Of a stretch of 12,032 bases of DNA, positions 1 through 7,432 are shown piece by piece. Made by a program: the position numbers and the translations under genes. Position 1 is the stretch's first letter; each line of letters begins with the position of its first letter. The notes below the pieces were generated by a model, which had not been told where the DNA came from, searched no databases, and was given only the letters and a program-made list of their open reading frames with translations. Source of the stretch: Pseudomonadota bacterium (GTDB lineage Bacteria; Pseudomonadota; Alphaproteobacteria; Rhizobiales; Hyphomicrobiaceae); contig JAEYYQ010000386.1 of NCBI GenBank assembly GCA_023428365.1, forward strand, positions 1 through 12,032, read 5' to 3'.

Positions 1-1185
1 ATAAATAGCTGTACCGGAGATCGTTCGCTCCGACGGCCTGCGCGGATCGAAGACAAGCCGTACAATCTGAAATGGGCAACCTGCTTCTGGAATAGTAAAT
101 TCCAGCTCGAACCGCTGCCAGTCTCGGCCTGTATCGATGGTTGGCGTCATTGAGCCGATGTTCGCGCCACCGGAACACAGCACATGCCACTGCAATCCGC
201 GTCGTCCCGTGAGCTGCACATTCTCGCGACCACGAAGGTGATAGTCTCCAGCAGGCATCACGGCGATCTGCGCAATGTCACCCAGTTCGACACGCCCTGG
301 ACCGAAAGTCAGCTTCAGCGCTCCTGGTGACGTTTGATCGGGATGCGAAATGAACTCACTCATCGCGCCGACGCCAAGAGAAATGCGCCAATCGAACGGC
401 GATCCCGATGGCATCGCCAGAAACGCGCCGTTGAAGAGCAAACCGGAGGTGGCGAGCTGGTCAGCGGGAAGGAACTGAAGCCATGCATAGTAAGCAAGCC
501 CGGCAAAGCCCTGTGCAATGAGAAAATCGAGGTAGATGTTCACTTCCGCTCGACTCGGAGGCGCGTGTGTCCCCGCAAGATCCAGCAGGATGTCCAGCAT
601 TGTACGTGCGTCCGGCAGCACCAGACAGAGCCGCGCGAGAAAAGCAGTGCGCCACGGTGGATTGGTGGCGAGCAACGCGATCAGCTGACGACGCGTTGCC
701 GCGTCCTGCGCAAGCGGTCCAATCTCGGGCGCAATACTGTCAATCATCTCAGGCCGTGATCGGAACAATGCGTCGGCCAACTGCAGTGCCGCGGGAATAT
801 CGTGCGCCTCCAGACGTTCGCGCAGCGTCCAATGCACTGCGATGCTGTCATGCAATGATAGGCGAGCCGCCGCCGCCATGAACGACGACGCCCGCGCTCG
901 GTCTCCGTTGATATCGGAAATCTGACCGAGAAGACTCAGCGCATCGGCATTTAACGGATGAGACCGCAGGGCTGTTTCAGTCATCTCGCGTGCTACAGCG
1001 ATCCCCCCGGCCCTCAGCCGTTGCTCTGCGAGTGTTACGAGCGCCACCGGATCATCCGACTGCAGCCGCAGCGCGGAAGCTGGATCGGTTCTGGCGAGAT
1101 ACGCCGTGAAACTCGTTGTAATCACGAGCCAGATTAACAATACTCCGAGCCCGACAAGGCCGATGCTCTTTGCAACCACGCGCAT
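1..1185 (-). CDS. Membrane-anchored TPR-like protein, partial (C-terminus beyond left edge)
   Basis: The frame reads open for 395 codons from an ATG at 1185 to the window edge, so the C-terminus is missing. The ATG overlaps the TGA of the upstream kinase gene by one base (TGATG), which suggests translational coupling. Residues about 7-30 form one hydrophobic segment, so the protein is probably anchored in the inner membrane with its bulk in the periplasm. Residues about 46-145 are Ala/Leu-rich paired helices of tetratricopeptide type, with phases such as ETALRSHPLNADALSLLGQ. The last ~130 visible residues change to beta-rich, aromatic sequence (GDYHLRGRENVQLTGRRGLQW, then a paired W..F.L.F stretch), reminiscent of a jelly-roll carbohydrate-binding fold; that resemblance is inference. 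Position at the end of the export gene group suggests a scaffold or polymer-binding role. No enzyme motif is visible and the exact function is unknown. Confidence 0.85.
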   Translation of the reverse strand, partial: MRVVAKSIGLVGLGVLLIWLVITTSFTAYLARTDPASALRLQSDDPVALVTLAEQRLRAGGIAVAREMTETALRSHPLNADALSLLGQISDINGDRARASSFMAAAARLSLHDSIAVHWTLRERLEAHDIPAALQLADALFRSRPEMIDSIAPEIGPLAQDAATRRQLIALLATNPPWRTAFLARLCLVLPDARTMLDILLDLAGTHAPPSRAEVNIYLDFLIAQGFAGLAYYAWLQFLPADQLATSGLLFNGAFLAMPSGSPFDWRISLGVGAMSEFISHPDQTSPGALKLTFGPGRVELGDIAQIAVMPAGDYHLRGRENVQLTGRRGLQWHVLCSGGANIGSMTPTIDTGRDWQRFELEFTIPEAGCPFQIVRLVFDPRRPSERTISGTAIY

Positions 1186-3479
1186 CACTGCGACACTTGT
1201 CGAACCGACACCTCGTTGCGCGGATCGCGATCCCAGAACCCGCGATCGAGACCCTGCCGGGCATCACCCGGAGCATACGCATAGCCATATCCCGCACTGG
1301 CAACATCCACCTTGGTCAGAATGCTACCGACGACACGGCCTTGGGCAAGTTGCAGCCGCCGCAGCGCTCCACTCAGATGATCGCTGCGAGTCTGGCCCAT
1401 CGCCACGACGAGCAAAGTGGCAGCCATCGCATGCGAAAGAAGGCTCGCGTCGGCTAGGCCCATGACAGGAGGTCCATCGACGACGATCAAATCAAAAACC
1501 TCCTGACCGGTCGAAAGCAACTCGGCAAGTCGTTCACTGGCCAGCAGGTCGGCGGCATTTCCCGGCAACGGGCCGGATGCCATGAATGTGAGATTGGCGA
1601 TCCCGCTCCGTTGGAATGTCTCAGGTGGCGTGCGTGCTCCGGTCAGGTAATCGCTCAGGCCGATCGCATTTGTCAGGCGCAATCGCACATGCAGACCAGG
1701 ATTGCGGAGGTCAGCATCAATCAGCAGGACATTCCGTCCCACGCTCGCAAAATGTCTGGCAATCGCCAGCGCAGAGATGGATTTGCCCTCCGACGGCCCC
1801 GCGCTCGTTAGCAGCAGCGTCTCAGGCAATCGGTTGTCTCCTGCCAACTGCAGAGATGTGCACAAAGAGCGATAGGCTTCCGACACATCCGACTGCGTGT
1901 CGTTCAGCGCGGCCTCGATGCTCATGCCGCGTCCGGCCTTTGGGATCAGGCCTAATGTGAGAAGGCCCGAGAGCCATTCCAATTCGTCGACCGAGCGGAT
2001 TGCGGTGTCGCGGCGGTCGGCGAATGCGGCGGCAATAATTCCCACTCCCAGCCCTAGCGCCAAATAAAGAGCAAGCGCGCGGTAGAGGTCCGGATGAGAT
2101 CGGCTGACAGGACGCTCGGCTCTGTCGACGACGTAGATATTATTGGCGCTGGCTCCGCTGGCGATGTCGATTTCCTTGTAGCGCTGCAGCAGGCCATTAT
2201 GCAGCGTCCGGCTGGTATCGACTTCCCGCTTCAGAATCGTGTGCTGAATACTGCGTTTTTGATAATCGAGCACCTCGGCGCGCAACGTGCCGATCTGTTC
2301 ACGCATCGCGGCCTCCTGCAACGCGGAAGAATCATAGGCGGCCTTGAATGCGTCCTTGATCGTGCGCACCTCCGCTGCGAGTTGCCTGTCGATTTCCTTG
2401 ATCCGATTATCTATTTGGATCATCGCCGGATAGCCCGGTTTGAAGGTTTCAAGCTTGTCCTGATACTCCGTGACCAGCGCACTACGCTTGCTACGCAAAT
2501 CGGAAATCGCGCTGTTCGATAACAGTTGCGGCATGTTGATCGCATTCGCATCCTGGACTTGCCGCCACAGTTGCTCGTTCCGGATGCGCTCGGAAATAAG
2601 AGTGCCGAGCGCATCATTGGCGCCGGCCAGATTGTTTTCGGCAATCGAGGTCTTTTCAGCGACCGATACGATCTGCTCCTTCTGCGCAAATTCGAGCAAC
2701 GCTCTTTCAGAATCCTCCAGCCGCAGTTTCAGCTCGGCAATCTGGTCCTCCAAGAACATCTTGGCATGAGAATTCGCCTGGATCCGTTTATCGACTCCAT
2801 CAGCGATGAAAGCTGCGGCAAAGGCATTCGCAATACTCTGCGCGCGATCCGGACTGGGATCGGAGTAGCTCACGTCGGTCAACCGCGAGCCACTGACAGG
2901 ACGCACATCACGATGCAAAAGCAGAATACCTGTCGCAATGCGCTGGCGTTCGACGGGTCCGGCTTCCTGATCTTTCACGGACTCTGTTAACGCCCAGGCC
3001 TTCAGCATACGGGCAACAGCGGACCAGTCGCGCGGCTTCAAAAAATCCGCATCCTCACCCAGCTTCTGAGCAGCAGCGACACGCTCTGCCAGGCTACGGC
3101 TTTTCAATAATTCGAACTGTGTTCGCTGAAACTCGTGGTCGGGACCGGTTTCAACGGGCGCGATGTTGCCGCCCTCGACGATCTGAGCCGCCTGTCGGTC
3201 GATCTGGAGCCTGACGGTCGCGGTGTAGAGCGGCGTCTGCATCAGCGTACGCATCAGGCCAAGAGCCGTGATAACGGCTAAAACGCCAATGATGAGCCAC
3301 TTGCGACGCACCAATACGCGCCAACAAACAGCAAGATCCGGACCTATGCGTTGAGATCGCTCTGCCGCTCCGGCATATGCGACAGCCGGTCCGTAGGCCT
3401 CCCGAGGCATAAGTTGGGTAGCCGGCAGCAAGCGAGCCACGGGCTGCCCGCGCGATTCCTCGTCACGACCAGCCGTCAT
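1185..3479 (-). CDS. Wzz/BY-kinase fusion: chain-length determinant and tyrosine autokinase
   Basis: This 764-residue protein has the Wzc/ExoP layout. After a ~60-residue cytoplasmic N-tail comes a first membrane segment (about 61-78), then a long coiled periplasmic Wzz region. A proline motif (RAERPVSRSHP) precedes the second membrane segment, and a cytoplasmic CpsD/CapB-type kinase follows. Kinase motifs are visible: Walker A GPSEGKS (561-567), Walker A' LLIDADLR (585-592) and Walker B IVVDGPP (665-671). The family autophosphorylates C-terminal tyrosines and cycles oligomerisation to control polymer length and export through a Wza pore. Here the tail holds only three clustered tyrosines (731, 733, 735), fewer than in classical Wzc, followed by ~29 residues without tyrosine. 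ATG at 3479 is preferred; an in-frame TTG at 3494 would add five residues, and neither has a strong ribosome site. It lies 39 bp after the export lipoprotein gene. Confidence 0.95.
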   Translation of the reverse strand: MTAGRDEESRGQPVARLLPATQLMPREAYGPAVAYAGAAERSQRIGPDLAVCWRVLVRRKWLIIGVLAVITALGLMRTLMQTPLYTATVRLQIDRQAAQIVEGGNIAPVETGPDHEFQRTQFELLKSRSLAERVAAAQKLGEDADFLKPRDWSAVARMLKAWALTESVKDQEAGPVERQRIATGILLLHRDVRPVSGSRLTDVSYSDPSPDRAQSIANAFAAAFIADGVDKRIQANSHAKMFLEDQIAELKLRLEDSERALLEFAQKEQIVSVAEKTSIAENNLAGANDALGTLISERIRNEQLWRQVQDANAINMPQLLSNSAISDLRSKRSALVTEYQDKLETFKPGYPAMIQIDNRIKEIDRQLAAEVRTIKDAFKAAYDSSALQEAAMREQIGTLRAEVLDYQKRSIQHTILKREVDTSRTLHNGLLQRYKEIDIASGASANNIYVVDRAERPVSRSHPDLYRALALYLALGLGVGIIAAAFADRRDTAIRSVDELEWLSGLLTLGLIPKAGRGMSIEAALNDTQSDVSEAYRSLCTSLQLAGDNRLPETLLLTSAGPSEGKSISALAIARHFASVGRNVLLIDADLRNPGLHVRLRLTNAIGLSDYLTGARTPPETFQRSGIANLTFMASGPLPGNAADLLASERLAELLSTGQEVFDLIVVDGPPVMGLADASLLSHAMAATLLVVAMGQTRSDHLSGALRRLQLAQGRVVGSILTKVDVASAGYGYAYAPGDARQGLDRGFWDRDPRNEVSVRQVSQ

Positions 3480-3518
3480 CCAACCAGCCCGCAACGAATG
3501 GCGCTTGATGCCTTGGCA

Positions 3519-4310
3519 TCAGAACAGGCCAACGAACGCGCCTCCGGCTGGAAGAATGCGAAGGATATTGTTGAATGCAATTTTGGCCGATGAATCATGC
3601 ACGACGACAACGTCGCCGGCTTGCAGCGCCGGATCCACGACATGGCCGGCGCGGATCGCCTCGACGTCGAATTTCGCCGCTCGCCGACGTCCGTCCGCCA
3701 CGCGAAACACAACCACTTCCGTCGACGCCCGTGTCGTATCAAGCCCCTCAGCCATGGCAATCGACTGCAACAATGTCCCACGTCCCTGGAATGGGAAGAC
3801 GCCCGGCTTTTTGACGGCCCCTTCAACCGTCACGCGCTGGCTGTTGTATTCCTTGATGTAGACGGTCACTTGCGGCTTCTGGAGATACTTTGCGCCGAGC
3901 TGTCGCGTCAGATCACGCTCGACCTCCTGCGCCGTTCGTCCGGCAGCCGGGACCTCTCCCACCAGTGGGAGATTCACCGTACCGGCCTCGGCGACCTGAA
4001 CCGATCGCGACAACTCCGGCACTTTGAATACGGATACCTCGAGCACATCGAGCGGCCCGATCTTATAGGCTGATCCAGCCGCATCAGCCGCCGCCGGAGG
4101 CACAATCGAGCCCGTGATACTCACAACTCCGACCCGTGCCGGTTCAACCATCGCACCGGACGGGCCGCCCTGATATCCGGCCGTCACGCGACTATCCGAA
4201 GAGGCGCCGCAACCTGTCAGGAATGGCACCAAGACCAGCATGGCCAGCAGTGCGTTGCCGCAAACTCTTCTTGGCCGGCATACCACGCGCCGGCTGACCC
4301 AACTCAACAT
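3519..4310 (-). CDS. Wza-type polysaccharide export lipoprotein
   Basis: This 263-residue protein belongs to the polysaccharide biosynthesis/export (OPX) family, which forms the outer-membrane exit channel for capsule or exopolysaccharide. The N-terminus is a lipoprotein signal: Arg-rich n-region, hydrophobic ALLAMLVLVPF, and lipobox LTGC with Cys34 as the lipidated residue. The Poly_export domain starts at YKIGPLDVLEVSVF (about 82-95) and runs to about 155 (QVTVYIKEYNSQ). One SLBB-like domain follows (about 158-240, including VTVEGAVKKPGVFPF). At 263 residues it is shorter than E. coli Wza and seems to have a single SLBB domain. Whether the hydrophobic end (ILPAGGAFVGLF) builds a membrane-spanning helix is unclear. 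ATG at 4310 is chosen because a GGGGGA ribosome site precedes it; an in-frame TTG at 4376 would disrupt the signal peptide. The 5' end overlaps the phosphatase gene by 119 bp in another frame. Confidence 0.93.
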   Translation of the reverse strand: MLSWVSRRVVCRPRRVCGNALLAMLVLVPFLTGCGASSDSRVTAGYQGGPSGAMVEPARVGVVSITGSIVPPAAADAAGSAYKIGPLDVLEVSVFKVPELSRSVQVAEAGTVNLPLVGEVPAAGRTAQEVERDLTRQLGAKYLQKPQVTVYIKEYNSQRVTVEGAVKKPGVFPFQGRGTLLQSIAMAEGLDTTRASTEVVVFRVADGRRRAAKFDVEAIRAGHVVDPALQAGDVVVVHDSSAKIAFNNILRILPAGGAFVGLF

Positions 4311-5073
4311 ACGTTTCCCCCGACACAAAACGAACTCCAGCAGGAAGCGGCAACAACGATGGCGGCGTGTCCTCAATCACACCGCGCGGCCGCGATAACA
4401 ACAGGTTGTCAGCTTCCGGCTCCCCCACTAACGATGCCGCAAGCTCCCATCCGCGCCGCAAATCCGGCGGACGCCACCGATCATCGTGTGCATCACTGGC
4501 GATGAGGTGGACATAGCCATCCTGCAGCATCCGTTCGGCCCAAGACCGCGCGCGTCCGCCGAAGGCACCAGCCAGTGAACCGGCAGTGATCTGCATCCAG
4601 ACCCCGCTCTGCGCCAGATGGCTGATCAGATGATAATGCGCAGAGACCCACGACAGCCGCTCCGGATGCGTCAGGATTGGCACGTACCCGGCCGCGAGCA
4701 AATCAGTCAGAACCTCCTCCAGACGCGGCGGCAACACATCGTGGGGTGGCTCAATCAGGGCATAGCGCGAGCCATTAAGCGTCGGCAGATCACCCGAATT
4801 CAGACCCTGAATAAGGTCAGGAGCGATATGCACGTCAGCGCCTGCAACGAGCCGGAGTGGAATTTGCTCCTGCAAAATCAAATACTGGAGGCGCGAGACC
4901 GCCTCCCTGATACCTGCTCCGGTGTTGTTGTAGAGTCCGGGTAGGATATGCGGGGTACAAGCCGCGATCGTTACGCCGTCGGCAACGAGCAACTGCGCCA
5001 TGCGCAACGACACAGCGAGATCGGCAGCGCCATCGTCGATGCCCGGCAATATATGGCAATGCAGATCGATCAT
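4192..5073 (-). CDS. CpsB/YwqE-family PHP-type protein-tyrosine phosphatase
   Basis: The protein opens with MIDLHCHILPGIDDGA, the canonical start of the metal-dependent PHP phosphatases that dephosphorylate BY-kinases (CpsB, YwqE). Probable metal ligands and catalytic residues are visible: H5 and H7, D13/D14, H42, H136 in THPER, and D194/H196 in SDAH. The usual glutamate in the AGxE motif appears as aspartate (AGADVH, D80). It probably reverses autophosphorylation of the co-transcribed Wzz/BY-kinase; this partner is inferred from gene order. ATG at 5073 is chosen because it gives the conserved N-terminus; an in-frame GTG at 5094 would add seven residues. The family core ends near residue 245. 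Residues 255-293 are a basic, Gly/Arg-rich extension encoded in the overlap with the lipoprotein gene and may carry no conserved function. It is the first gene of the leftward group. Confidence 0.93.
   Translation of the reverse strand: MIDLHCHILPGIDDGAADLAVSLRMAQLLVADGVTIAACTPHILPGLYNNTGAGIREAVSRLQYLILQEQIPLRLVAGADVHIAPDLIQGLNSGDLPTLNGSRYALIEPPHDVLPPRLEEVLTDLLAAGYVPILTHPERLSWVSAHYHLISHLAQSGVWMQITAGSLAGAFGGRARSWAERMLQDGYVHLIASDAHDDRWRPPDLRRGWELAASLVGEPEADNLLLSRPRGVIEDTPPSLLPLPAGVRFVSGETYVELGQPARGMPAKKSLRQRTAGHAGLGAIPDRLRRLFG
4316..4321 (-). promoter_or_regulatory. Ribosome binding site deciding the export-lipoprotein start
   Basis: On the minus strand GGGGGA lies 5 nt before the ATG at 4310. 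It sits inside the phosphatase coding sequence, and it supports the start that gives a normal-length lipoprotein signal peptide over the longer TTG-initiated form. Confidence 0.6.
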
Positions 5074-5326
5074 CGCATCAAACGCACGGATCACTAACGC
5101 AGTAGTGCCTATTCAGGAACGCACGACGGCGTAAGTCTCCGCCTACTCCTCCGCTCACCAACAGTCGTCACATGACGCACAGCCCAACACACCCGAGCGC
5201 ATAGTGCTAGAAAAAGTCACAGTGTCTATACGTAAACGGATCAATTCACGGCATATGAAACGAACAATCCGTATTGCTCTGTTTTTCCAACTTCGTTTTT
5301 TGAAAGAGATTTTTGCGAATCCTCGA

Positions 5327-5341
5327 CCACCATCTTGGTGG
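5327..5341. repeat. Perfect 6-bp inverted repeat (possible operator)
   Basis: CCACCA and TGGTGG are separated by TCT, about 95 bp before the start of the small secreted-protein gene. There is no T-run on either side, so it is not an intrinsic terminator. It could be a regulator-binding palindrome or a small 5'-UTR hairpin; a repeat this short can arise by chance. Confidence 0.35.
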
Positions 5342-5425
5342 GAGAAATAAATCTATTCTGAGATAAGCGTTGCTGTGCGGAGGACGGTGCGATACTCGAC
5401 ACTCCAAGTTCCTCGTAGCCGCCAT

Positions 5426-5430
5426 GGAGA
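5426..5430 (+). promoter_or_regulatory. Ribosome binding site of the small secreted-protein gene
   Basis: GGAGA lies 5 nt before the ATG at 5436 and supports that start, which is immediately followed by a good signal peptide. Confidence 0.6.
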
Positions 5431-5435
5431 CTTGA

Positions 5436-5813
5436 ATGCGCATCTCATGCTGGCTGATGGCTTTTTGTGCCGTGATTGTCTCCCCGTCCGCATTCGCCGC
5501 GACGGCGGTTGATGACATTTCGGGGATCGTCATGATCAGCCAGGGTAGCGGCTACACGCGCATCGAACAGCCAATGCCTGTACGCCCGGGCGACACCATC
5601 ATGGCGCGGCGCAGCGGATCGGCAAGGCTCGTCTACGACGACGGATGCGAGGTGCTTATCGAAGCGAACACCATTGTGGTTGTGCAAGAGGCACCCCCGT
5701 GCAAGGCCAGCGCTCCAGTCTCGAAAGAAACCGGATTCGCAATCGGGGCCGCGGGGATTTTATCGTCTACCGTGATGATAACACGCAAATCTCCCGCACC
5801 TGTAAGCCCTTGA
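5436..5813 (+). CDS. Small secreted FecR/SH3-like protein
   Basis: This 125-residue protein has a clear Sec signal peptide (hydrophobic core WLMAFCAVIV, probable cleavage after AFA at residue 21). The mature part resembles the small beta-strand domains seen in FecR-like proteins: a strand ISGIVMISQGSGYTRI, then VRPGDTIMARRSGSARLVYDDGCEVLI. Cys71 and Cys89 could form a disulfide in the periplasm. Residues about 100-116 (TGFAIGAAGILSSTVMI) are hydrophobic and are followed by basic residues and a Pro/Ser tail ending SPAPVSP, so the protein may be anchored by its C-terminus. From memory, similar small proteins occur beside O-antigen ligase genes in Hyphomicrobiales, with no assigned function. Its stop overlaps the probable start of the ligase gene (TTGA), so the two are likely co-translated. 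Confidence 0.85.
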   Translation: MRISCWLMAFCAVIVSPSAFAATAVDDISGIVMISQGSGYTRIEQPMPVRPGDTIMARRSGSARLVYDDGCEVLIEANTIVVVQEAPPCKASAPVSKETGFAIGAAGILSSTVMITRKSPAPVSP

Positions 5814-7285
5814 AACGCCTCGCCGCTGCTGCGTTCCCTCTCTCTAGCTGGTCGTTCTATCTGTCCGCTGCGCTGCTGATAGCATGCGTGACGCTCGGCG
5901 GCTCAACGCGACCAGGATATCTCTCCGACGCAAGTCTCCAGTTGCTGTGCATCCCTGTTTTGCTGGCCGCGATAGCCCGGTTGGACTGGCCGACGACGAA
6001 GCGTATTCGCATTCCGTTGATCTTCCTGTGCGCGCTGGTGACCGTTCCATTGTTGCAACTTCTTCCGTTGCCGGAGAGTCTTTGGTTTGCTCTCCCTCAC
6101 CGCGAGCCGGTAGTGCTGGTCGATGCAGAAGCAATCCGACGCCGGATATCCGTTGCTCCTCACGCCACGTGGCAGAGTCTCGCGTCTCTGCTGGTGCCTC
6201 TGACGGTCTTCATCAGCGTCACACAACTTGATCATCGGGATAGGTGGCGGCTTAGCATCGCCCTTCTAGCGCTAGGCATACTCGGTATGTTCCTAGCTTT
6301 ACTTCAACTTTTCCAGGGACCGGCGAGCGCTCTCCGCCTGTTCGACGTGACGAATATCGACGAGGCCGTCGGCTTCTTCGCAAACCGGAATCATTTCGCG
6401 GCTCTTCTCTATTGCATGATCCCGCTCACGGCTGCCTGGATTACGCAACCAATCGACGCGATCCCCCGCCATCTCAATGTTCGCGGCATCTCACGAGATA
6501 TTTCAATGTGGATGGCGGGAGGCGTTCTTTGTGGGTCGCTCAGCGCCATGCAGGCAATGACACGGTCCCGTGCCGGAATGGCGTTGTCCATCGCCGCTCT
6601 CCTAGGCAGCTATGTCATCGTCAGACGCAATCAGCGGATCGGAAACCGCTTCGGCTTGGCTCTCCTGCTGGCCTGTCTCGTTGCTGGTGCTTTTGCCGTG
6701 GATGTCAGCAACGTTCGCTTGCTCGAGCGCTTTGCGGCAAACGCGCTGATTGATGCGAGACCATCGATAGTCGAAACGACCTTTTCGGCCATTCGCGCCT
6801 ACCTTCCCTACGGCTCAGGCATGGGAACATTTTCAATTGTTTTTGGAGAATTCGAACGCCCGGAGAATGTTTTTCCTGCCTATATCAATCGGGCTCACAG
6901 TGACGTTCTCGAATGGGCTCTGGAAGCCGGGGTGCTCGGCATCAGCCTGATGGCCATCTTCATAATTTGGTTGATTATCGGAACGTTGCGGGCATGGCAT
7001 CCGTCAGAGCATGGCAAACGAGATACGGATCTCCTTCCGCAAGCAGCCAGCCTTATCATTTGGATGCTCATCGCTCATTCGTTCGTCGATTATCCGCTGC
7101 GCACGGCCGCGCTGATGGCGATTTTCGCTTTCTGCTGCGCTCTTTTGATTGCCCCGTGCAAACCATGTTCGCGACATACCGCACCAGCACTGGACGTGTC
7201 CGAACCTCAGATGAACTCTCTTCGAACAACCCATGCCTCATTAAACAATGATTGGCCTGAGGCTTGGAAAAAGCCGAACCCTTAG
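5810..7285 (+). CDS. O-antigen ligase / Wzy-family polytopic membrane protein
   Basis: This ~491-residue protein has many hydrophobic helices, for example about 16-31, 43-56, 66-86, 124-138, 148-168 and several more up to about 440. It carries the family signature GFFANRNHF (188-196), and after a large loop AHSDVLEWALEAGVLG, matching the Wzy_C (O-antigen ligase/polymerase) family. These inner-membrane proteins ligate undecaprenyl-linked polymer to an acceptor or polymerise repeats on the periplasmic face; sequence alone does not separate the two roles. The reading frame extends upstream to 5645, but that part overlaps the preceding gene in another frame and reads as non-coding arginine-rich sequence. 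I choose TTG at 5810, which shares TTGA with the preceding stop; no strong ribosome site is seen, in keeping with coupled re-initiation. The next possible start (GTG near 5888) would cut into the first helix. The polar C-terminal ~35 residues are probably cytoplasmic. Confidence 0.9.
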   Translation: MKRLAAAAFPLSSWSFYLSAALLIACVTLGGSTRPGYLSDASLQLLCIPVLLAAIARLDWPTTKRIRIPLIFLCALVTVPLLQLLPLPESLWFALPHREPVVLVDAEAIRRRISVAPHATWQSLASLLVPLTVFISVTQLDHRDRWRLSIALLALGILGMFLALLQLFQGPASALRLFDVTNIDEAVGFFANRNHFAALLYCMIPLTAAWITQPIDAIPRHLNVRGISRDISMWMAGGVLCGSLSAMQAMTRSRAGMALSIAALLGSYVIVRRNQRIGNRFGLALLLACLVAGAFAVDVSNVRLLERFAANALIDARPSIVETTFSAIRAYLPYGSGMGTFSIVFGEFERPENVFPAYINRAHSDVLEWALEAGVLGISLMAIFIIWLIIGTLRAWHPSEHGKRDTDLLPQAASLIIWMLIAHSFVDYPLRTAALMAIFAFCCALLIAPCKPCSRHTAPALDVSEPQMNSLRTTHASLNNDWPEAWKKPNP

Positions 7286-7364
7286 AACATCAATGATTAT
7301 TTTATTCCGCATACTTCGCGAATTATAAAATCCTCATTTGCTCATAAGAAATATATTGCACGGC

Positions 7365-7373
7365 TGTGGATAA
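7365..7373 (-). promoter_or_regulatory. DnaA-box-like 9-mer
   Basis: The plus strand reads TGTGGATAA, so the minus strand has the exact E. coli-type consensus TTATCCACA. It stands alone with no second box seen nearby, so it is not an origin. It may be a regulatory DnaA site or a chance match. Confidence 0.3.
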
Positions 7374-7432
7374 CGATGTTTACTGAACAACAGTCAGACG
7401 TAAGCGTCACACCATGAGTTCGGGGGAGACAA

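Larger units (their letters stand above)
5074..5435. promoter_or_regulatory. Divergent intergenic region between export and ligase gene groups
   Basis: This stretch separates two divergently transcribed gene groups, so it should hold promoters for both; no ORF here looks coding. It is AT-richer than its surroundings, especially 5215-5365. I could not find a convincing -35/-10 pair on either strand. The clearest structure is a short perfect inverted repeat at 5327-5341. A polypyrimidine run near 5138-5160 reads as GGAGGAG on the minus strand, but no ORF follows it. Confidence 0.6.

Noticed and set aside
334..881. Plus-strand ORFs of 104-141 codons opposite the TPR-like gene
   Set aside because: They are Arg-rich antisense shadows of an uninterrupted minus-strand reading frame with clear protein features.
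4311..4376. Longer export-lipoprotein form starting at TTG 4376
   Set aside because: It would place 22 Arg/Cys-rich residues ahead of a normal lipoprotein signal, and a good GGGGGA ribosome site precedes the ATG at 4310.
5645..5809. Upstream extension of the ligase reading frame to an ATG at 5645
   Set aside because: It overlaps the small secreted-protein gene in another frame and encodes Arg/Gly-rich sequence without family similarity; the natural hydrophobic N-terminus begins after the TTG at 5810.
7261..7275. GGCTT/AAGCC hairpin at the end of the ligase gene as a terminator
   Set aside because: The stem is only 5 bp, it lies before the stop codon, and no T-run follows.
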